Assembly: GCF_001557215.1 (NCBI RefSeq)
Contig: NZ_LSJM01000104.1
Location: 1-64,000 of the forward strand
Direction of reading: 5' to 3'
Length of the DNA stretch: 64,000 nt
Origin: Sphingomonas sp. CCH9-E2
Lineage (GTDB): Bacteria > Pseudomonadota > Alphaproteobacteria > Sphingomonadales > Sphingomonadaceae
A program made the position numbers and the translations under genes. The notes below the pieces were generated by a model. That model was given only the letters and a program-made list of their open reading frames with translations. It searched no databases and was not told where the DNA came from. Positions 7,989 to 17,603 of the stretch are shown here, piece by piece (the first letter of the stretch is position 1; the number at the start of each line of letters is the position of its first letter).

Positions 7989-10900
7989 GTGCACGTCATC
8001 TTTCGCGAAACGCATGGGATGGAGGAAACGGCCATCCCACAGGATCTGGGGCAGGAGCCTGCGGATCTTGTCGTCCTGTCCTTCTCGGACAGCGATCTTG
8101 GTGCGTTCGCGGAAGGCTGGCGCCAGGCGCAAGCGGCGGATCCGGCATTTCCTTCGTTGCGGCTCGCCAATCTTGCCGCGCTGATCCACCCTTTGTCGGT
8201 CGACACCTATATCGAAAAGACATTGGCCGGGGCAAAGGCCGTGCTGATCCGGCTGATCGGCGGCACGCCCTATTGGAGCTACGGCCTTCAACAGGTCGAG
8301 ACCCTCGCCCGATCGCGCGGGATTGCGCTTGCTGTCCTGCCTGCCGATGGTCGGCCGGATTGGCACCTCGACAGTGTCTCCACGCTTCCTGCCGCCACGC
8401 TGGCCAAGCTTTGCCAGTTGTGTGACGAGGGCGGCGCGGCAGCGGCGCGCGCGGCCCTGGCCGCTCTCGCGCACGCCGCAGGGCTTGGCGTCAGCACTGT
8501 GACGCAATGCACGGCTTTGCCGGCAACTGGCGGATGGCACCCCTCCTGCGGGATCATCGATCCTGCCAGCTTCAGGCCCAATGCGGATCGGCCGCTGATC
8601 CTGATCGTCTTCTACCGTGCGTACCTCGCCGCACACGACCTGCACCCGATCGCCGCGCTTCATTCCGCGCTTGAACAACGCGGCTTTGACGCGCTCTCGA
8701 TCTTCGTCCCCTCGCTCAAGCCCCCTGAGGTCAGGGCACAGGTGGATCGCTGGGTGCGTTCGCTGGCGCCTGCAGCCATCGTCAATGCCACGGCTTTTTC
8801 AGCGCGGGGCGAGGATGGCGGAACGCCGCTCGACGGGGGGGGCGTTCCGGTCTTCCAGATCGCGCTTGCCACCGCACCGCGCGCAGGATGGGCGCGCACA
8901 TCGCGTGGCCTCTCGCCGGCTGACCTTGCCATGCATGTCGTACTCCCCGAGATTGACGGGCGCATCTTTGCAGGCGTGTCGAGCTTCAAGGAAGCGGGCG
9001 AACGCGATCCGGCACTCGGCTTCGCTCCCTATTCGCACCGCGGCGATGACAACCGGATCGCAGCGGTCGCCGACCGCGTGGCGCGCTGGATCGGGCTGGC
9101 CCGCAAGCCGGCATGCGAACGCCGCGTCGCCCTGATCCTGTCGACCTACCCCGGCAAGGCCTACCAGATGGCGCACGCCGTGGGTCTTGACGCGCTGGCC
9201 TCAGTCGATGCGATTGTCGCCGATCTGGCAGAGGCCGGGTACAAGGTCAGCCGCCCCACCGATCTTGCCAGGCAGCTGGCGACCGAGCATCTGGTCTGGC
9301 CTTTGAATGCCTATCGCACTGCCATGTCCGCCCTGCCCGAGACGCTGCGGCAGGACCTTGCCTCGGCATGGGGAGAGCCGGAAGACGATCCGCTGGCTGT
9401 CGATGGGGCATTTCGCTTCCCGGCGCTCACGCTCGGCCAGGTGCTGGTGGCGCTTCAGCCCGAGCGGGGCGAGCCTATCAGTCGCGATGCAGACTATCAC
9501 GACCTCTCGCGCTGCCCGCGGCACGCCTATGTCGCCTTCTACCTGTGGCTGGGCCAGCAGGGTACGGATGCGCTGGTCCATGTTGGCGCGCATGGTACGC
9601 TGGAATGGCTGCCGGGGAAGGCTGTAGCGCTGTCTGACGCTTGCTGGCCCGAAGCGCTGACACAAGCGATGCCGGTCATCTATCCCTTCATCGTCAACGA
9701 TCCGGGCGAGGCAGCGCAGGCCAAGCGCCGCATCGGTGCTGTCACCATCGGCCATGTGCCGCCGCCGCTCGTCCCGACCGGAAGCGGCGCCGGGCTGGGC
9801 CGGATCGAGGCTTTGCTGGACGAATTCTCCAATGCCGACGGGCTGGACCCTGCCCGCCGGGACCGTCTGCAGAAATCCATCCGCGAGGAAGCTGCCGCGC
9901 TGGGGCTGGAGGCAGAGCTCGGCCTTGATACCGCCACCACTCTGGTCGAAGCGATCACCCGGATCGATCGCTTCGTCTGCGATGTGAAAGCCAGCCAGTT
10001 CGGTGACGGTCTCCACGTTTTCGGCCGCGGTGAACAGGGCGCGGCAGAGCGGAACGGGCTTCTGGCTGGGCTGGACGGCCGATGGATCGCTCCCGGACCA
10101 TCTGGCTCGCCCCATCGCGGACGAACCGATGTGCTGCCGACGGGACGCAACCTCTACACGATCGATCCGCGCGCAGTACCTTCGCGCGCAGCGCATGCAC
10201 AGGGCGTCGTGCTCGCCGAGGAGCTGCTCCGCCGCCATCTGCAGGATCACGGCGACTACCCGCGTGGCCTTGTGGTGGATCTGTGGGGTTCGGCCACCAT
10301 GCGCACGGCTGGTGAAGAGTTTGCGATGGCGCTGCACCTTCTGGGGGCAAAGCCGATGTGGGACATGGCTTCAGAGCGCGTGACGGGGGTTGAGATTCTC
10401 CCACTCGCCATGCTCGACCGCCCTCGCCTCGATGTAACGCTGCGCGTTTCGGGCCTGTTTCGTGATGCCTTTCCCACCCTGCCCGCCTTGTTCGGTCAGG
10501 CCGTCCGGGCGCTGTGCACCAGGGACGAACCCGCCGACTGGAACCCTTTCGTTGCCTTGGCCCCAGCGCCGCGCGTCTATGGTCCGCGTCCGGGCCGGTA
10601 TGGACTCGGGATCGGAGACGCGGCCGAAACCTATACCGATGATGCCCGGCGTGCGGCGGGCGAAGCATGGCTGGCAGCCTCCGACCACGCGCTGGATAGC
10701 GTTTCCGATTCCAGCACGGGAAGCGAGGCTGACCCCGATGGCATCCGTCTGCGAGTGGCCAGCGCGGACGCCTTCGTCCACCTGCAGGACCTGCCTGAAA
10801 CCGACCTCTTGCTGGCCGCGGACTATGCCGGGCACGAGGCAGGCTTTGCCGCAGCCCAGGCGATTGTCGGAGGCAAGGCCGCACTCTATCATCTCGACAA

Positions 10901-11267
10901 TCGGGACCCGAACAACCCGGCGGCCCGCACGCTGACCGAAGAAATTGCCCGCGTGGTCCGTGCCCGAGCCGCCAATCCAGGCTGGATCGCAGGAATGATG
11001 CGCCACGGCTTTCGTGGGGGCGCGGAACTGGCCGCGACGCTGGACCATCTTGGCGCTTTCGCACATCTTTCCGGCAGCGTGCCGCCGCAGCTGATCGACC
11101 TTTATCACGAGGCAACGCTCGGCCAGTCCGAAGTTCGCGCCTTCCTCGAACGCGAAAATCCCGATGCACTGGCGGCGATGGAAGCGCGCTTTGCCGCGCT
11201 GCATGCCGCGGGCCTCTGGCGCACCCGGCGAAATTCCATCCTGGCCAGCCTGCGGGAGGCACCATGA
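7989..11267 (+). CDS. cobN: cobaltochelatase large subunit CobN
   Basis: The 1,092-residue ATP-dependent cobaltochelatase subunit that binds hydrogenobyrinic acid a,c-diamide and inserts cobalt together with CobS and CobT. The start is GTG at 7989; the N-terminal MHVIFRETHGMEE pattern is the usual CobN beginning, which supports this start. Conserved CobN blocks include VGAHGTLEWLPGKAVALS near residue 530. CobS and CobT are not in this window, so they must be encoded elsewhere for the enzyme to work. The gene is 9 nt after cobW and overlaps cobG by 4 nt. Confidence 0.95.
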   Translation: MHVIFRETHGMEETAIPQDLGQEPADLVVLSFSDSDLGAFAEGWRQAQAADPAFPSLRLANLAALIHPLSVDTYIEKTLAGAKAVLIRLIGGTPYWSYGLQQVETLARSRGIALAVLPADGRPDWHLDSVSTLPAATLAKLCQLCDEGGAAAARAALAALAHAAGLGVSTVTQCTALPATGGWHPSCGIIDPASFRPNADRPLILIVFYRAYLAAHDLHPIAALHSALEQRGFDALSIFVPSLKPPEVRAQVDRWVRSLAPAAIVNATAFSARGEDGGTPLDGGGVPVFQIALATAPRAGWARTSRGLSPADLAMHVVLPEIDGRIFAGVSSFKEAGERDPALGFAPYSHRGDDNRIAAVADRVARWIGLARKPACERRVALILSTYPGKAYQMAHAVGLDALASVDAIVADLAEAGYKVSRPTDLARQLATEHLVWPLNAYRTAMSALPETLRQDLASAWGEPEDDPLAVDGAFRFPALTLGQVLVALQPERGEPISRDADYHDLSRCPRHAYVAFYLWLGQQGTDALVHVGAHGTLEWLPGKAVALSDACWPEALTQAMPVIYPFIVNDPGEAAQAKRRIGAVTIGHVPPPLVPTGSGAGLGRIEALLDEFSNADGLDPARRDRLQKSIREEAAALGLEAELGLDTATTLVEAITRIDRFVCDVKASQFGDGLHVFGRGEQGAAERNGLLAGLDGRWIAPGPSGSPHRGRTDVLPTGRNLYTIDPRAVPSRAAHAQGVVLAEELLRRHLQDHGDYPRGLVVDLWGSATMRTAGEEFAMALHLLGAKPMWDMASERVTGVEILPLAMLDRPRLDVTLRVSGLFRDAFPTLPALFGQAVRALCTRDEPADWNPFVALAPAPRVYGPRPGRYGLGIGDAAETYTDDARRAAGEAWLAASDHALDSVSDSSTGSEADPDGIRLRVASADAFVHLQDLPETDLLLAADYAGHEAGFAAAQAIVGGKAALYHLDNRDPNNPAARTLTEEIARVVRARAANPGWIAGMMRHGFRGGAELAATLDHLGAFAHLSGSVPPQLIDLYHEATLGQSEVRAFLERENPDALAAMEARFAALHAAGLWRTRRNSILASLREAP

Positions 11268-12391
11268 CCGGATTTGCCGTCAAGGGCTGGTGCCCGGACG
11301 CATGGCACCCGATGATATCCGGCGACGGCCTACTGGTGCGGGTCAAACCCCGGCTCGGGCGGCTGACACGGGAGCAGGCGCTGGCCCTTTGCGATGCGGC
11401 CGCCACCTGCGGCAGCGGGCTGATCGACCTGACGCGGCGCGCCAATCTGCAGATTCGCGGCGTTGCCCAAGATCGCTGGCCCTTGCTGATCCAAAGGCTG
11501 ATTGCGCTGGAATTAGTGCAGCCCGAGCCTGCACTCGAAGCGCGGCGCAACGTCCTTGTCGCGCCCGACTGGCAGGAGAACGACGACACCCACCGCATCG
11601 CCAACGCCCTGCTGGCCCGGATAGGCGAATGGCCCGATCTTCCCGGCAAGGTCGGGTTCGTCATCGATGCCGGCCCTGCCGCTGTGCTGACCGGCGCATC
11701 CGGCGATTTCCGTGTCGAACGCGGCACGGACGGCAGCCTCATCCTTCGCGCCGATGGTTGCCTCACCGGATCAAGCCTGTCTCCAGGCACGGAAGCGGAC
11801 GCCCTGATCGCTCTCGCTCACTGGTTCGCCGCGAGCGGCGCCGCCGCAGCCGGGCGCATGGCCCGTTGGGATGCGGAACTTCCCGCATGGGCAAAAGGTG
11901 CGATCGCGCCTGCAATGGCTGAACCGGGCCATGTGCTTGGCACCGGACATCATCCATCGATCGCGCTGGCGTTCGGGCTGATAGAGGCTTCGGAGCTCGC
12001 CATCCTGCTCGAATCCGGTTCTGCTTCTGGACTGCGAACAACACCGTGGCGGCGGCTGTTGATCGAGGGGGCGGCGGCTGCCCGGACCCACCCGTCCACC
12101 GGCGCTAAACCTGATCCGCTGCCCCATGTGGAAGCCTGCCCGGGCGCACCATTGTGCGCACAGGCGACGGTTGAAACCCGTGCGCTTGCGCGCCGACTTG
12201 CGCCCTATGTCTCGGGACGGCTGCACGTTTCGGGTTGTGCCAAAGGCTGCGCCTGCTCGCAGGTGGCCGATGTCACGCTGACCGGACGCAACGGCAGGTT
12301 CGATCTGGTCCTTGCTGGCAAAGCCGGATCGCCTCCGTCCCGCTCCGGCTTGAGCGCCAGCGAAATCCTCGCGCATTTTGGAGCCGTCTGA
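11264..12391 (+). CDS. cobG: precorrin-3B synthase CobG
   Basis: A 375-residue nitrite/sulfite-reductase-like enzyme that uses oxygen to convert precorrin-3A to precorrin-3B, the step that makes this the aerobic route. The ferredoxin-like half-domain lies at the N-terminus. The iron-sulfur cysteines appear as ACPGAPLC and SGCAKGC near residues 293-327. The start overlaps the cobN stop (ATGA) and the stop overlaps cobH (TGATG). Sulfite-reductase relatives share the cysteine pattern, but cob context settles the call. Confidence 0.92.
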   Translation: MTGFAVKGWCPDAWHPMISGDGLLVRVKPRLGRLTREQALALCDAAATCGSGLIDLTRRANLQIRGVAQDRWPLLIQRLIALELVQPEPALEARRNVLVAPDWQENDDTHRIANALLARIGEWPDLPGKVGFVIDAGPAAVLTGASGDFRVERGTDGSLILRADGCLTGSSLSPGTEADALIALAHWFAASGAAAAGRMARWDAELPAWAKGAIAPAMAEPGHVLGTGHHPSIALAFGLIEASELAILLESGSASGLRTTPWRRLLIEGAAAARTHPSTGAKPDPLPHVEACPGAPLCAQATVETRALARRLAPYVSGRLHVSGCAKGCACSQVADVTLTGRNGRFDLVLAGKAGSPPSRSGLSASEILAHFGAV

Positions 12392-13020
12392 TGCCCCATG
12401 TCTATGAAACCGACGGGGCAGCGATCTATCGCCAGTCGTTTGCCACGATCCGCGCCGAAGCCGATCTCTCCCCTTTCGCGCCAGGCGAAGAGCAGGTGGC
12501 AGTGCGGATGATCCATGCGGCCGGGATGGTCGGACTTGCAGCGCATATCCGGTTCTCGTCGGGATTTGCCGATGCGGCACGCGCTGCGCTGGCCGGCGGC
12601 GCGCCGATACTGTGCGATGCGCGGATGGTGTCTGAAGGGATCACCCGCGCCCGGCTTCCCGGGAGCAACGCAATCATCTGCACGCTGCAAGATCCTGCGG
12701 TGCCTGACCTTGCACGCAAGATCGGCAACACCCGATCCGCTGCCGCGCTGGAACTGTGGCGGCCCATTCTGGCGGGTGCGGTCGTGGCGATCGGCAATGC
12801 ACCAACCGCGCTGTTTCATCTGCTGAACATGCTGGAAGACCCCGCCTGCCCACGCCCTGCGGCGATCATCGGCTGTCCGGTGGGCTTCGTGGGAGCAGCT
12901 GAATCCAAGGCTGCCCTCTGGGCCGCTCCTCCTGCACCCTGCTGCGTCGTCGAGGGCCGCCTTGGCGGCAGTGCCATCACCGTGGCGGCCATCAACGCGC
13001 TGGCGAGTACGGCCGAATGA
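12391..13020 (+). CDS. cobH: precorrin-8X methylmutase CobH
   Basis: A 209-residue enzyme moving the C-11 methyl group to C-12, giving hydrogenobyrinic acid. The start at 12391 (MPHVYETDGAAIY) gives the normal family length; earlier in-frame codons lie inside cobG. Typical family blocks are DARMVSEGI near residue 73 and GCPVGFVGAAESK near residue 161. It overlaps cobG by one base and cobI by four. Confidence 0.94.
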   Translation: MPHVYETDGAAIYRQSFATIRAEADLSPFAPGEEQVAVRMIHAAGMVGLAAHIRFSSGFADAARAALAGGAPILCDARMVSEGITRARLPGSNAIICTLQDPAVPDLARKIGNTRSAAALELWRPILAGAVVAIGNAPTALFHLLNMLEDPACPRPAAIIGCPVGFVGAAESKAALWAAPPAPCCVVEGRLGGSAITVAAINALASTAE

Positions 13021-13754
13021 ACGCCGGCACGAACATCGGCACCATTCACGGTGTCGGGCTTGGTCCGGGTGCGGCAGACCTGCTGAGCGTGCGCGCCGAC
13101 CGGCTTGTACGCACGGCGCACCACGTCGCCTATTTCCGCAAGGCTGGGCGGCCCGGCCAGGCAAGGCGCATCGTGGAAGGGATGCTCCGCGCTGACGTGA
13201 TCGAGTTTCCGATGGAATATCCGGTAACCACCGAAATCCCGGTATCCGATCCTCGCTACAATGCCTGCCTGTCGGCGTTCTACACGCACTGTTCGGAGCG
13301 GCTTGCAGCGATTTCGCAGCAGGGTGAGGACGTCGTCGTGCTGTGTGAGGGCGACCCGTTCTTCTACGGCTCCTTCATGCACCTCCATGCCCGCCTTTCA
13401 GGCCGCATACCGGTGGAAGTCGTCCCTGGCATCACGGGCATGTCTGGCGCCTGGACCGCGACGGACCTGCCGATCACCTGGGGCGATGATGTGATGACCG
13501 TGGTCATGGCCACGCTGCCGGAAGCCGAGCTTGCCCGCCGGATCCGCGAGACTGACGCGCTGGTGGTGATGAAGATCGGTCGGAACCTGCCCAAGCTTCG
13601 CCGCGCCGTGGCAGCCGCCGGGCGCATGGATGCGGCATGGCTGGTCGAACACGCAGCGATGCCCGGACAGCGCGTCACCATGCTGGCCGAGGCTGAGGCG
13701 GTGACCCCCTATTTCTCGATCCTGCTGATCCATGGTCAGGGGAGGCGACCATGA
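13017..13754 (+). CDS. cobI: precorrin-2 C20-methyltransferase CobI
   Basis: A 245-residue SAM-dependent tetrapyrrole methylase adding the C-20 methyl to precorrin-2. Family features are the N-terminal GVGLGPGAADLLSVRA near residues 10-25, the catalytic loop VLCEGDPFFYGSFMH near residue 109, and VVPGITGMSGAW near residue 139. The start ATG overlaps the cobH stop and the stop overlaps cobJ by four bases. Confidence 0.94.
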   Translation: MNAGTNIGTIHGVGLGPGAADLLSVRADRLVRTAHHVAYFRKAGRPGQARRIVEGMLRADVIEFPMEYPVTTEIPVSDPRYNACLSAFYTHCSERLAAISQQGEDVVVLCEGDPFFYGSFMHLHARLSGRIPVEVVPGITGMSGAWTATDLPITWGDDVMTVVMATLPEAELARRIRETDALVVMKIGRNLPKLRRAVAAAGRMDAAWLVEHAAMPGQRVTMLAEAEAVTPYFSILLIHGQGRRP

Positions 13755-14527
13755 CCGGGGAAAAGGACAAGGGTTGGCTAGCAATCGCCGGTCTGGGACC
13801 AGGAGACGAGGCACTCGTCACACCCGAAGTCACCGCCGCGCTGGCCGGGGCTACGGACGTGATCGGGTACATTCCCTATGTCGCCCGGATAGCTGCACGC
13901 GAAGGCCTGACGCTTCACCCCTCGGACAACCGGGTGGAGCTCGACCGCGCCGCTCTGGCGCTCGATCTTGCGGCGCAGGGCCGCAGGGTCGTTGTCGTAT
14001 CGTCAGGTGATCCGGGGGTGTTCGCGATGGCCTCGGCGGTATTCGAAGCGCTTGAGGCAGGTCCTTCCCGCTGGCGGACGCTGGATATCAGGGTGCTGCC
14101 GGGCATCACCGCCATGCTGGCCGCCAGTGCACGGGCCGGGGCACCGCTGGGTCACGATTTTTGCGCGATCAATCTTTCCGACAACCTGAAACCCTGGGCC
14201 ATGATCGAAAAGCGGCTGCGGCTGGCCGTGGAGGCGGACTTTGCCTTGGCGCTTTACAACCCCCGCTCGAAGGCACGTCCCGAAGGCTTCGCCCGTGCGC
14301 TGGCCTTATTGAAGGAGCTGTGCGGCGATGATCGCCCGATGCTGTTTGCCCGCGCCGTCACAACGCCGCAGGAAGATCTGCGCATCGTGCCGCTGGGCAA
14401 GGCGCACGATGAAATGGCCGACATGCGCACCACGGTGATCGTGGGATCAAGCCGGACGCGGATCATCGAACGTGCGGCAGGCCCTATCCTCTATACGCCC
14501 CGGTCCGTTGCGGAAGTGGCCTCATGA
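13751..14527 (+). CDS. cobJ: precorrin-3B C17-methyltransferase CobJ
   Basis: A 258-residue tetrapyrrole methylase that methylates C-17 and contracts the ring to precorrin-4. Motifs are GLGPGDEALVTPEV near residue 13, VVSSGDPGVFAMASAV near residue 83 and VLPGITAMLAASARAGAPLGHDFC near residue 113, the last being the typical CobJ/CbiH block. The 3' end overlaps the convergent cobK tail by 37 bp (14491-14527). The next plus-strand gene starts over 700 bp later. Confidence 0.94.
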   Translation: MTGEKDKGWLAIAGLGPGDEALVTPEVTAALAGATDVIGYIPYVARIAAREGLTLHPSDNRVELDRAALALDLAAQGRRVVVVSSGDPGVFAMASAVFEALEAGPSRWRTLDIRVLPGITAMLAASARAGAPLGHDFCAINLSDNLKPWAMIEKRLRLAVEADFALALYNPRSKARPEGFARALALLKELCGDDRPMLFARAVTTPQEDLRIVPLGKAHDEMADMRTTVIVGSSRTRIIERAAGPILYTPRSVAEVAS

Positions 14528-15252
14528 CCAAGCCATTCCAGCACATCTTCTGCGCGACAGACCTCGATCCGGTCACCGATCACCGGGCGGTCGATCATCA
14601 CGACCGGAAGCTTGAGCTGGCGCGCAGCGACAAGCTTTGCCTCGGCGCCCGTGCCACCGGCGTTCTTGCACACAACAAGGTCGATCATGTGAGACTGCAT
14701 CAGCAGCCGATCACCTTCAGCCGTAAACGGCCCGCGATCGATGACAAGGTCGTGGGAGGGCAGGCCTGGGGGCGCAGCCGGAGGGTCAACAAAGCGCAGC
14801 AGGTAGTGATGCTGCGGCTGTGCGGCAAAGGCTTCCACATGCATTCGGCCCAGCGCGAGCAGGATGCGGCGCGGCGTGCCCGCAAGTTTGGCCACCGCAG
14901 CGGCAGTGTCTCTCACGCATGTCCAGCGATCGCCCGACCCGGCCTCCCATGCGGGTCTGGTCAAGGCGATATGGGCAATCCCGGCAATCCGCGCGGCCTT
15001 TATGGCATGTGCGCTCATAGTCGCGGCAAAGGGATGCGTCGCATCGACCAGATGCGTGATGCGATGGTCTTGGAGATAGGCCACAAGCCCCGCCACCCCA
15101 CCAAAGCCGCCGACGCGGATCGGCACCGGCTGTGGCCGCGGGTTGTCGGTCCTGCCCGCGTAGCTGAGTGTCGTCGCAACCTGCGCTGCCGCAAGCAGGC
15201 GCGCCAGTGCGCTCGCTTCGGTTGTTCCGCCAAGCAGGAGAACATTCGGCAT
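14491..15252 (-). CDS. cobK: precorrin-6A reductase CobK (antisense within the operon)
   Basis: A 253-residue NADPH-dependent reductase converting precorrin-6A to precorrin-6B. Motifs include [20 protein letters not shown] at the N-terminus, DATHPFAATMSAHA near residue 70 and DLVVCKNAGGTGAEAK near residue 200. It is the only cob gene on the minus strand. Its ATG (complement of 15250-15252) shares two bases with the cobL ATG inside one CATG; an alternative ATG at 15261 is also possible. Because it is antisense it needs its own promoter, which must lie inside cobL. Confidence 0.94.
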   Translation of the reverse strand: MPNVLLLGGTTEASALARLLAAAQVATTLSYAGRTDNPRPQPVPIRVGGFGGVAGLVAYLQDHRITHLVDATHPFAATMSAHAIKAARIAGIAHIALTRPAWEAGSGDRWTCVRDTAAAVAKLAGTPRRILLALGRMHVEAFAAQPQHHYLLRFVDPPAAPPGLPSHDLVIDRGPFTAEGDRLLMQSHMIDLVVCKNAGGTGAEAKLVAARQLKLPVVMIDRPVIGDRIEVCRAEDVLEWLGHEATSATDRGV

Positions 15253-16459
15253 GGCTGACATGGACCCTCGCGCATGGTTGACGATCATCGGCATCGGTGA
15301 AGACGGCGTGGACGGCCTGTGCTCAGCGGGCCGGGCCGCGCTGGCCAGGGCCGAACTGGTCATGGGATCGGCGCGCCATCTAGCGCTGCTTCCCGCGCTT
15401 ACCTGCGCGGTCTTCAAATGGCCAGTTCCCTTTGCCGACGGCATAGCCGAACTGCTGGCGCATCGCGGGCGGCGGGTGGTCATGCTGTCATCGGGCGATC
15501 CGTTCTGGTTCGGCGCAGGCGCAAGCCTTGCGCGCCATCTCGGTCCGGCGGAATGGGTTGCGCACCCCGCGCCATCGACCTTCAGCCTTGCTGCCGCCCG
15601 GCTGGGCTGGCCGATCGAGGAAACGGCCTGCCTCGGCCTGCACGCAGCGCCGCTGGACCGCTTGTGCCCCCATATCGCACCCGCCCAGCGCGCCATTGTC
15701 CTGCTGCGCGATGGCGATGCCGTTGCCACGGCGGCGCAATATCTGACCAGCAAGGGCTTCGGCCCATCGACGCTTCATGTGATGGAAGCGCTGGGCGGCC
15801 CCCATGAACGCCTCCGCGTGACGACCGCGCAAGCCCTGCCGTTCGCAGACATTGCCCATCCCGTTGCCGTGGGCATCGCGTTCGCCGGTTCAGGCAATGT
15901 CCTGCCCGTCACATCCGGCAGACCGGATGCGTGGTTCGATCACGACGGACAGATCACCAAGGCCCCGGTGCGCGCCCTGACCCTCTCGGCCCTCGCCCCG
16001 CGTGCCGGTGAATGGCTCTGGGATATCGGCACGGGTTCTGGGTCAATCGCGATCGAATGGCTGCTGGCTCATCCCGCCAACCGGGCGACCGCGTTCGAAG
16101 CCGATCCGCTACGGGCCGGCCGCGCCCGCGCAAACGCCAAGGCTCTGGGTGTAGACCGGTTGGATGTGATCAATGCCCGGATGCCCGAAGGCCTGCCGGA
16201 AGGCCCCCATCCGCATGCTGTGTTCATCGGTGGCGGCTTGTCCGACCCGCTGCTCGATGCCCTCTGGGCCCGGCTGCCTGATGGAACGCGGCTGGTGGCG
16301 AACGCCGTGAGCCTTGAATCTGAAGCCGCTCTTACCCGTTGGCATGGCGCAAAGGGCGGCAGTCTGCTGCGGATCGAACTGGCCGATGCCGTGCCCCTTG
16401 GCCAGCGGCATGGCTGGAAGGGGCGCTATCCCGTGGTACAGTGGAGCGTCACGCTATGA
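15251..16459 (+). CDS. cobL: precorrin-6Y C5,15-methyltransferase (decarboxylating) CobL
   Basis: A 402-residue bifunctional fusion. The N-terminal half is a CbiE-like tetrapyrrole methylase ([11 protein letters not shown] near residue 12, [14 protein letters not shown] near residue 76). The C-terminal half is a CbiT-like Rossmann methylase with the SAM loop [14 protein letters not shown] near residue 257. It methylates C-5 and C-15 and decarboxylates, giving precorrin-8X. AGGAG at 15236-15240 supports the ATG at 15251. Its stop overlaps cobE by four bases. Confidence 0.94.
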   Translation: MADMDPRAWLTIIGIGEDGVDGLCSAGRAALARAELVMGSARHLALLPALTCAVFKWPVPFADGIAELLAHRGRRVVMLSSGDPFWFGAGASLARHLGPAEWVAHPAPSTFSLAAARLGWPIEETACLGLHAAPLDRLCPHIAPAQRAIVLLRDGDAVATAAQYLTSKGFGPSTLHVMEALGGPHERLRVTTAQALPFADIAHPVAVGIAFAGSGNVLPVTSGRPDAWFDHDGQITKAPVRALTLSALAPRAGEWLWDIGTGSGSIAIEWLLAHPANRATAFEADPLRAGRARANAKALGVDRLDVINARMPEGLPEGPHPHAVFIGGGLSDPLLDALWARLPDGTRLVANAVSLESEAALTRWHGAKGGSLLRIELADAVPLGQRHGWKGRYPVVQWSVTL

Positions 16460-16821
16460 TCGTGGCTGGCTTCGGCTTTCGGCGCGGCGCAGGCCTCGCT
16501 TCGCTGCGGGCGGCGCTGGAACTGGCGCAGGACGGGCTGCCCCCTATAACCCATTTGGCGACCGCCATCGACAAGACGTCTGCGTTGGTACCGCTTGCAG
16601 AGGCACTGGGACTGCCGATGACCGGCATCCCATCGGCGTCCCTGTCCACCACGCCTACGCCCACCAGCTCTGCCGCCAGCCTGAAGGCACGCGCGACCGG
16701 CAGTGTCGCAGAAGCCTGCGCGCTGGTCGCCGCTGGTCCGGGCGCCCGCCTTTTGCGCACGCGCCACATCTCGCCCGATCGCATGGCCAGCTGCGCCATT
16801 GCCGAAGGATCACAGCCATGA
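16456..16821 (+). CDS. cobE: cobalamin biosynthesis protein CobE
   Basis: A small 121-residue protein equivalent to the C-terminal domain of CbiG. The start ATG overlaps the cobL stop; the N-terminus [16 protein letters not shown] is the family beginning. CobE is reported to bind corrinoid intermediates in the aerobic pathway but its exact role is less clear than that of its neighbours. Its stop overlaps cobM (ATGA). Confidence 0.85.
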   Translation: MIVAGFGFRRGAGLASLRAALELAQDGLPPITHLATAIDKTSALVPLAEALGLPMTGIPSASLSTTPTPTSSAASLKARATGSVAEACALVAAGPGARLLRTRHISPDRMASCAIAEGSQP

Positions 16822-17603
16822 CCGTCCACTTCATCGGCGCCGGCCCCGGCGCACCCGATCTTTTGACCCTGCGAGGGCGCGACCTGATCGCCGCCAGCCC
16901 GGTCTGCCTCTATGCCGGTTCGCTGGTTCCCGTGGCTGTACTCGATCACTGTCCGCCCGGTGCCCGCATCGTCAACACCGCGCCCATGACGCTGGACGAG
17001 ATCATCGCCGAGATAGCGGAGGCTGACGCCGCAGGGTGCGATGTTGCCCGCCTCCATTCGGGCGACCTGTCCGTCTGGTCGGCAATGGGCGAACAATTGC
17101 GCCGCCTGCGCGCACTGGACATTCCGTTTACGGTCACGCCGGGTGTTCCCGCCTTCTCGGCGGCAGCGGCGGCTCTGGAAGCCGAACTGACCTTGCCCGA
17201 GCTCGGCCAGTCGCTGGTACTCACGCGCACGCCAGGGCGGGCCAGCGCGATGCCGCAGAGCGAGAGCCTCGCCAATTTCGCTGTGACGGGCGCGACTCTG
17301 GCTATCCATCTATCGATCCACAACCTCGCGCGGGTCGTGGCCGATCTTGCTCCCGCCTATGGCGCGGATTGCCCCGTTGCGGTCGTCTGGCGCGCCAGCT
17401 GGCCCGACCAGCGGATCGTCCGGGCCACCCTCGACACCGTCGAAACAGCCATCGCCGGCAGCATGGAACGAACCGCGCTGATCCTTGTCGGACGGGTGCT
17501 GGGGGCGGAGGACTTCGCACAAAGCAGCCTCTACGCCCACGGCTACGACCGGCGCTTCCGCCCACAGGATGCGAGCTCGCGCTTTGCAGGAGCCGGGGAA
17601 TGA
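16818..17603 (+). CDS. cobM: precorrin-4 C11-methyltransferase CobM
   Basis: A 261-residue tetrapyrrole methylase adding the C-11 methyl. Motifs are [20 protein letters not shown] near residues 5-24, [18 protein letters not shown] near residue 78 and [15 protein letters not shown] near residue 109, all typical of CobM/CbiF. The start overlaps cobE and the stop overlaps cobB by four bases. Confidence 0.94.
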   Translation: MTVHFIGAGPGAPDLLTLRGRDLIAASPVCLYAGSLVPVAVLDHCPPGARIVNTAPMTLDEIIAEIAEADAAGCDVARLHSGDLSVWSAMGEQLRRLRALDIPFTVTPGVPAFSAAAAALEAELTLPELGQSLVLTRTPGRASAMPQSESLANFAVTGATLAIHLSIHNLARVVADLAPAYGADCPVAVVWRASWPDQRIVRATLDTVETAIAGSMERTALILVGRVLGAEDFAQSSLYAHGYDRRFRPQDASSRFAGAGE

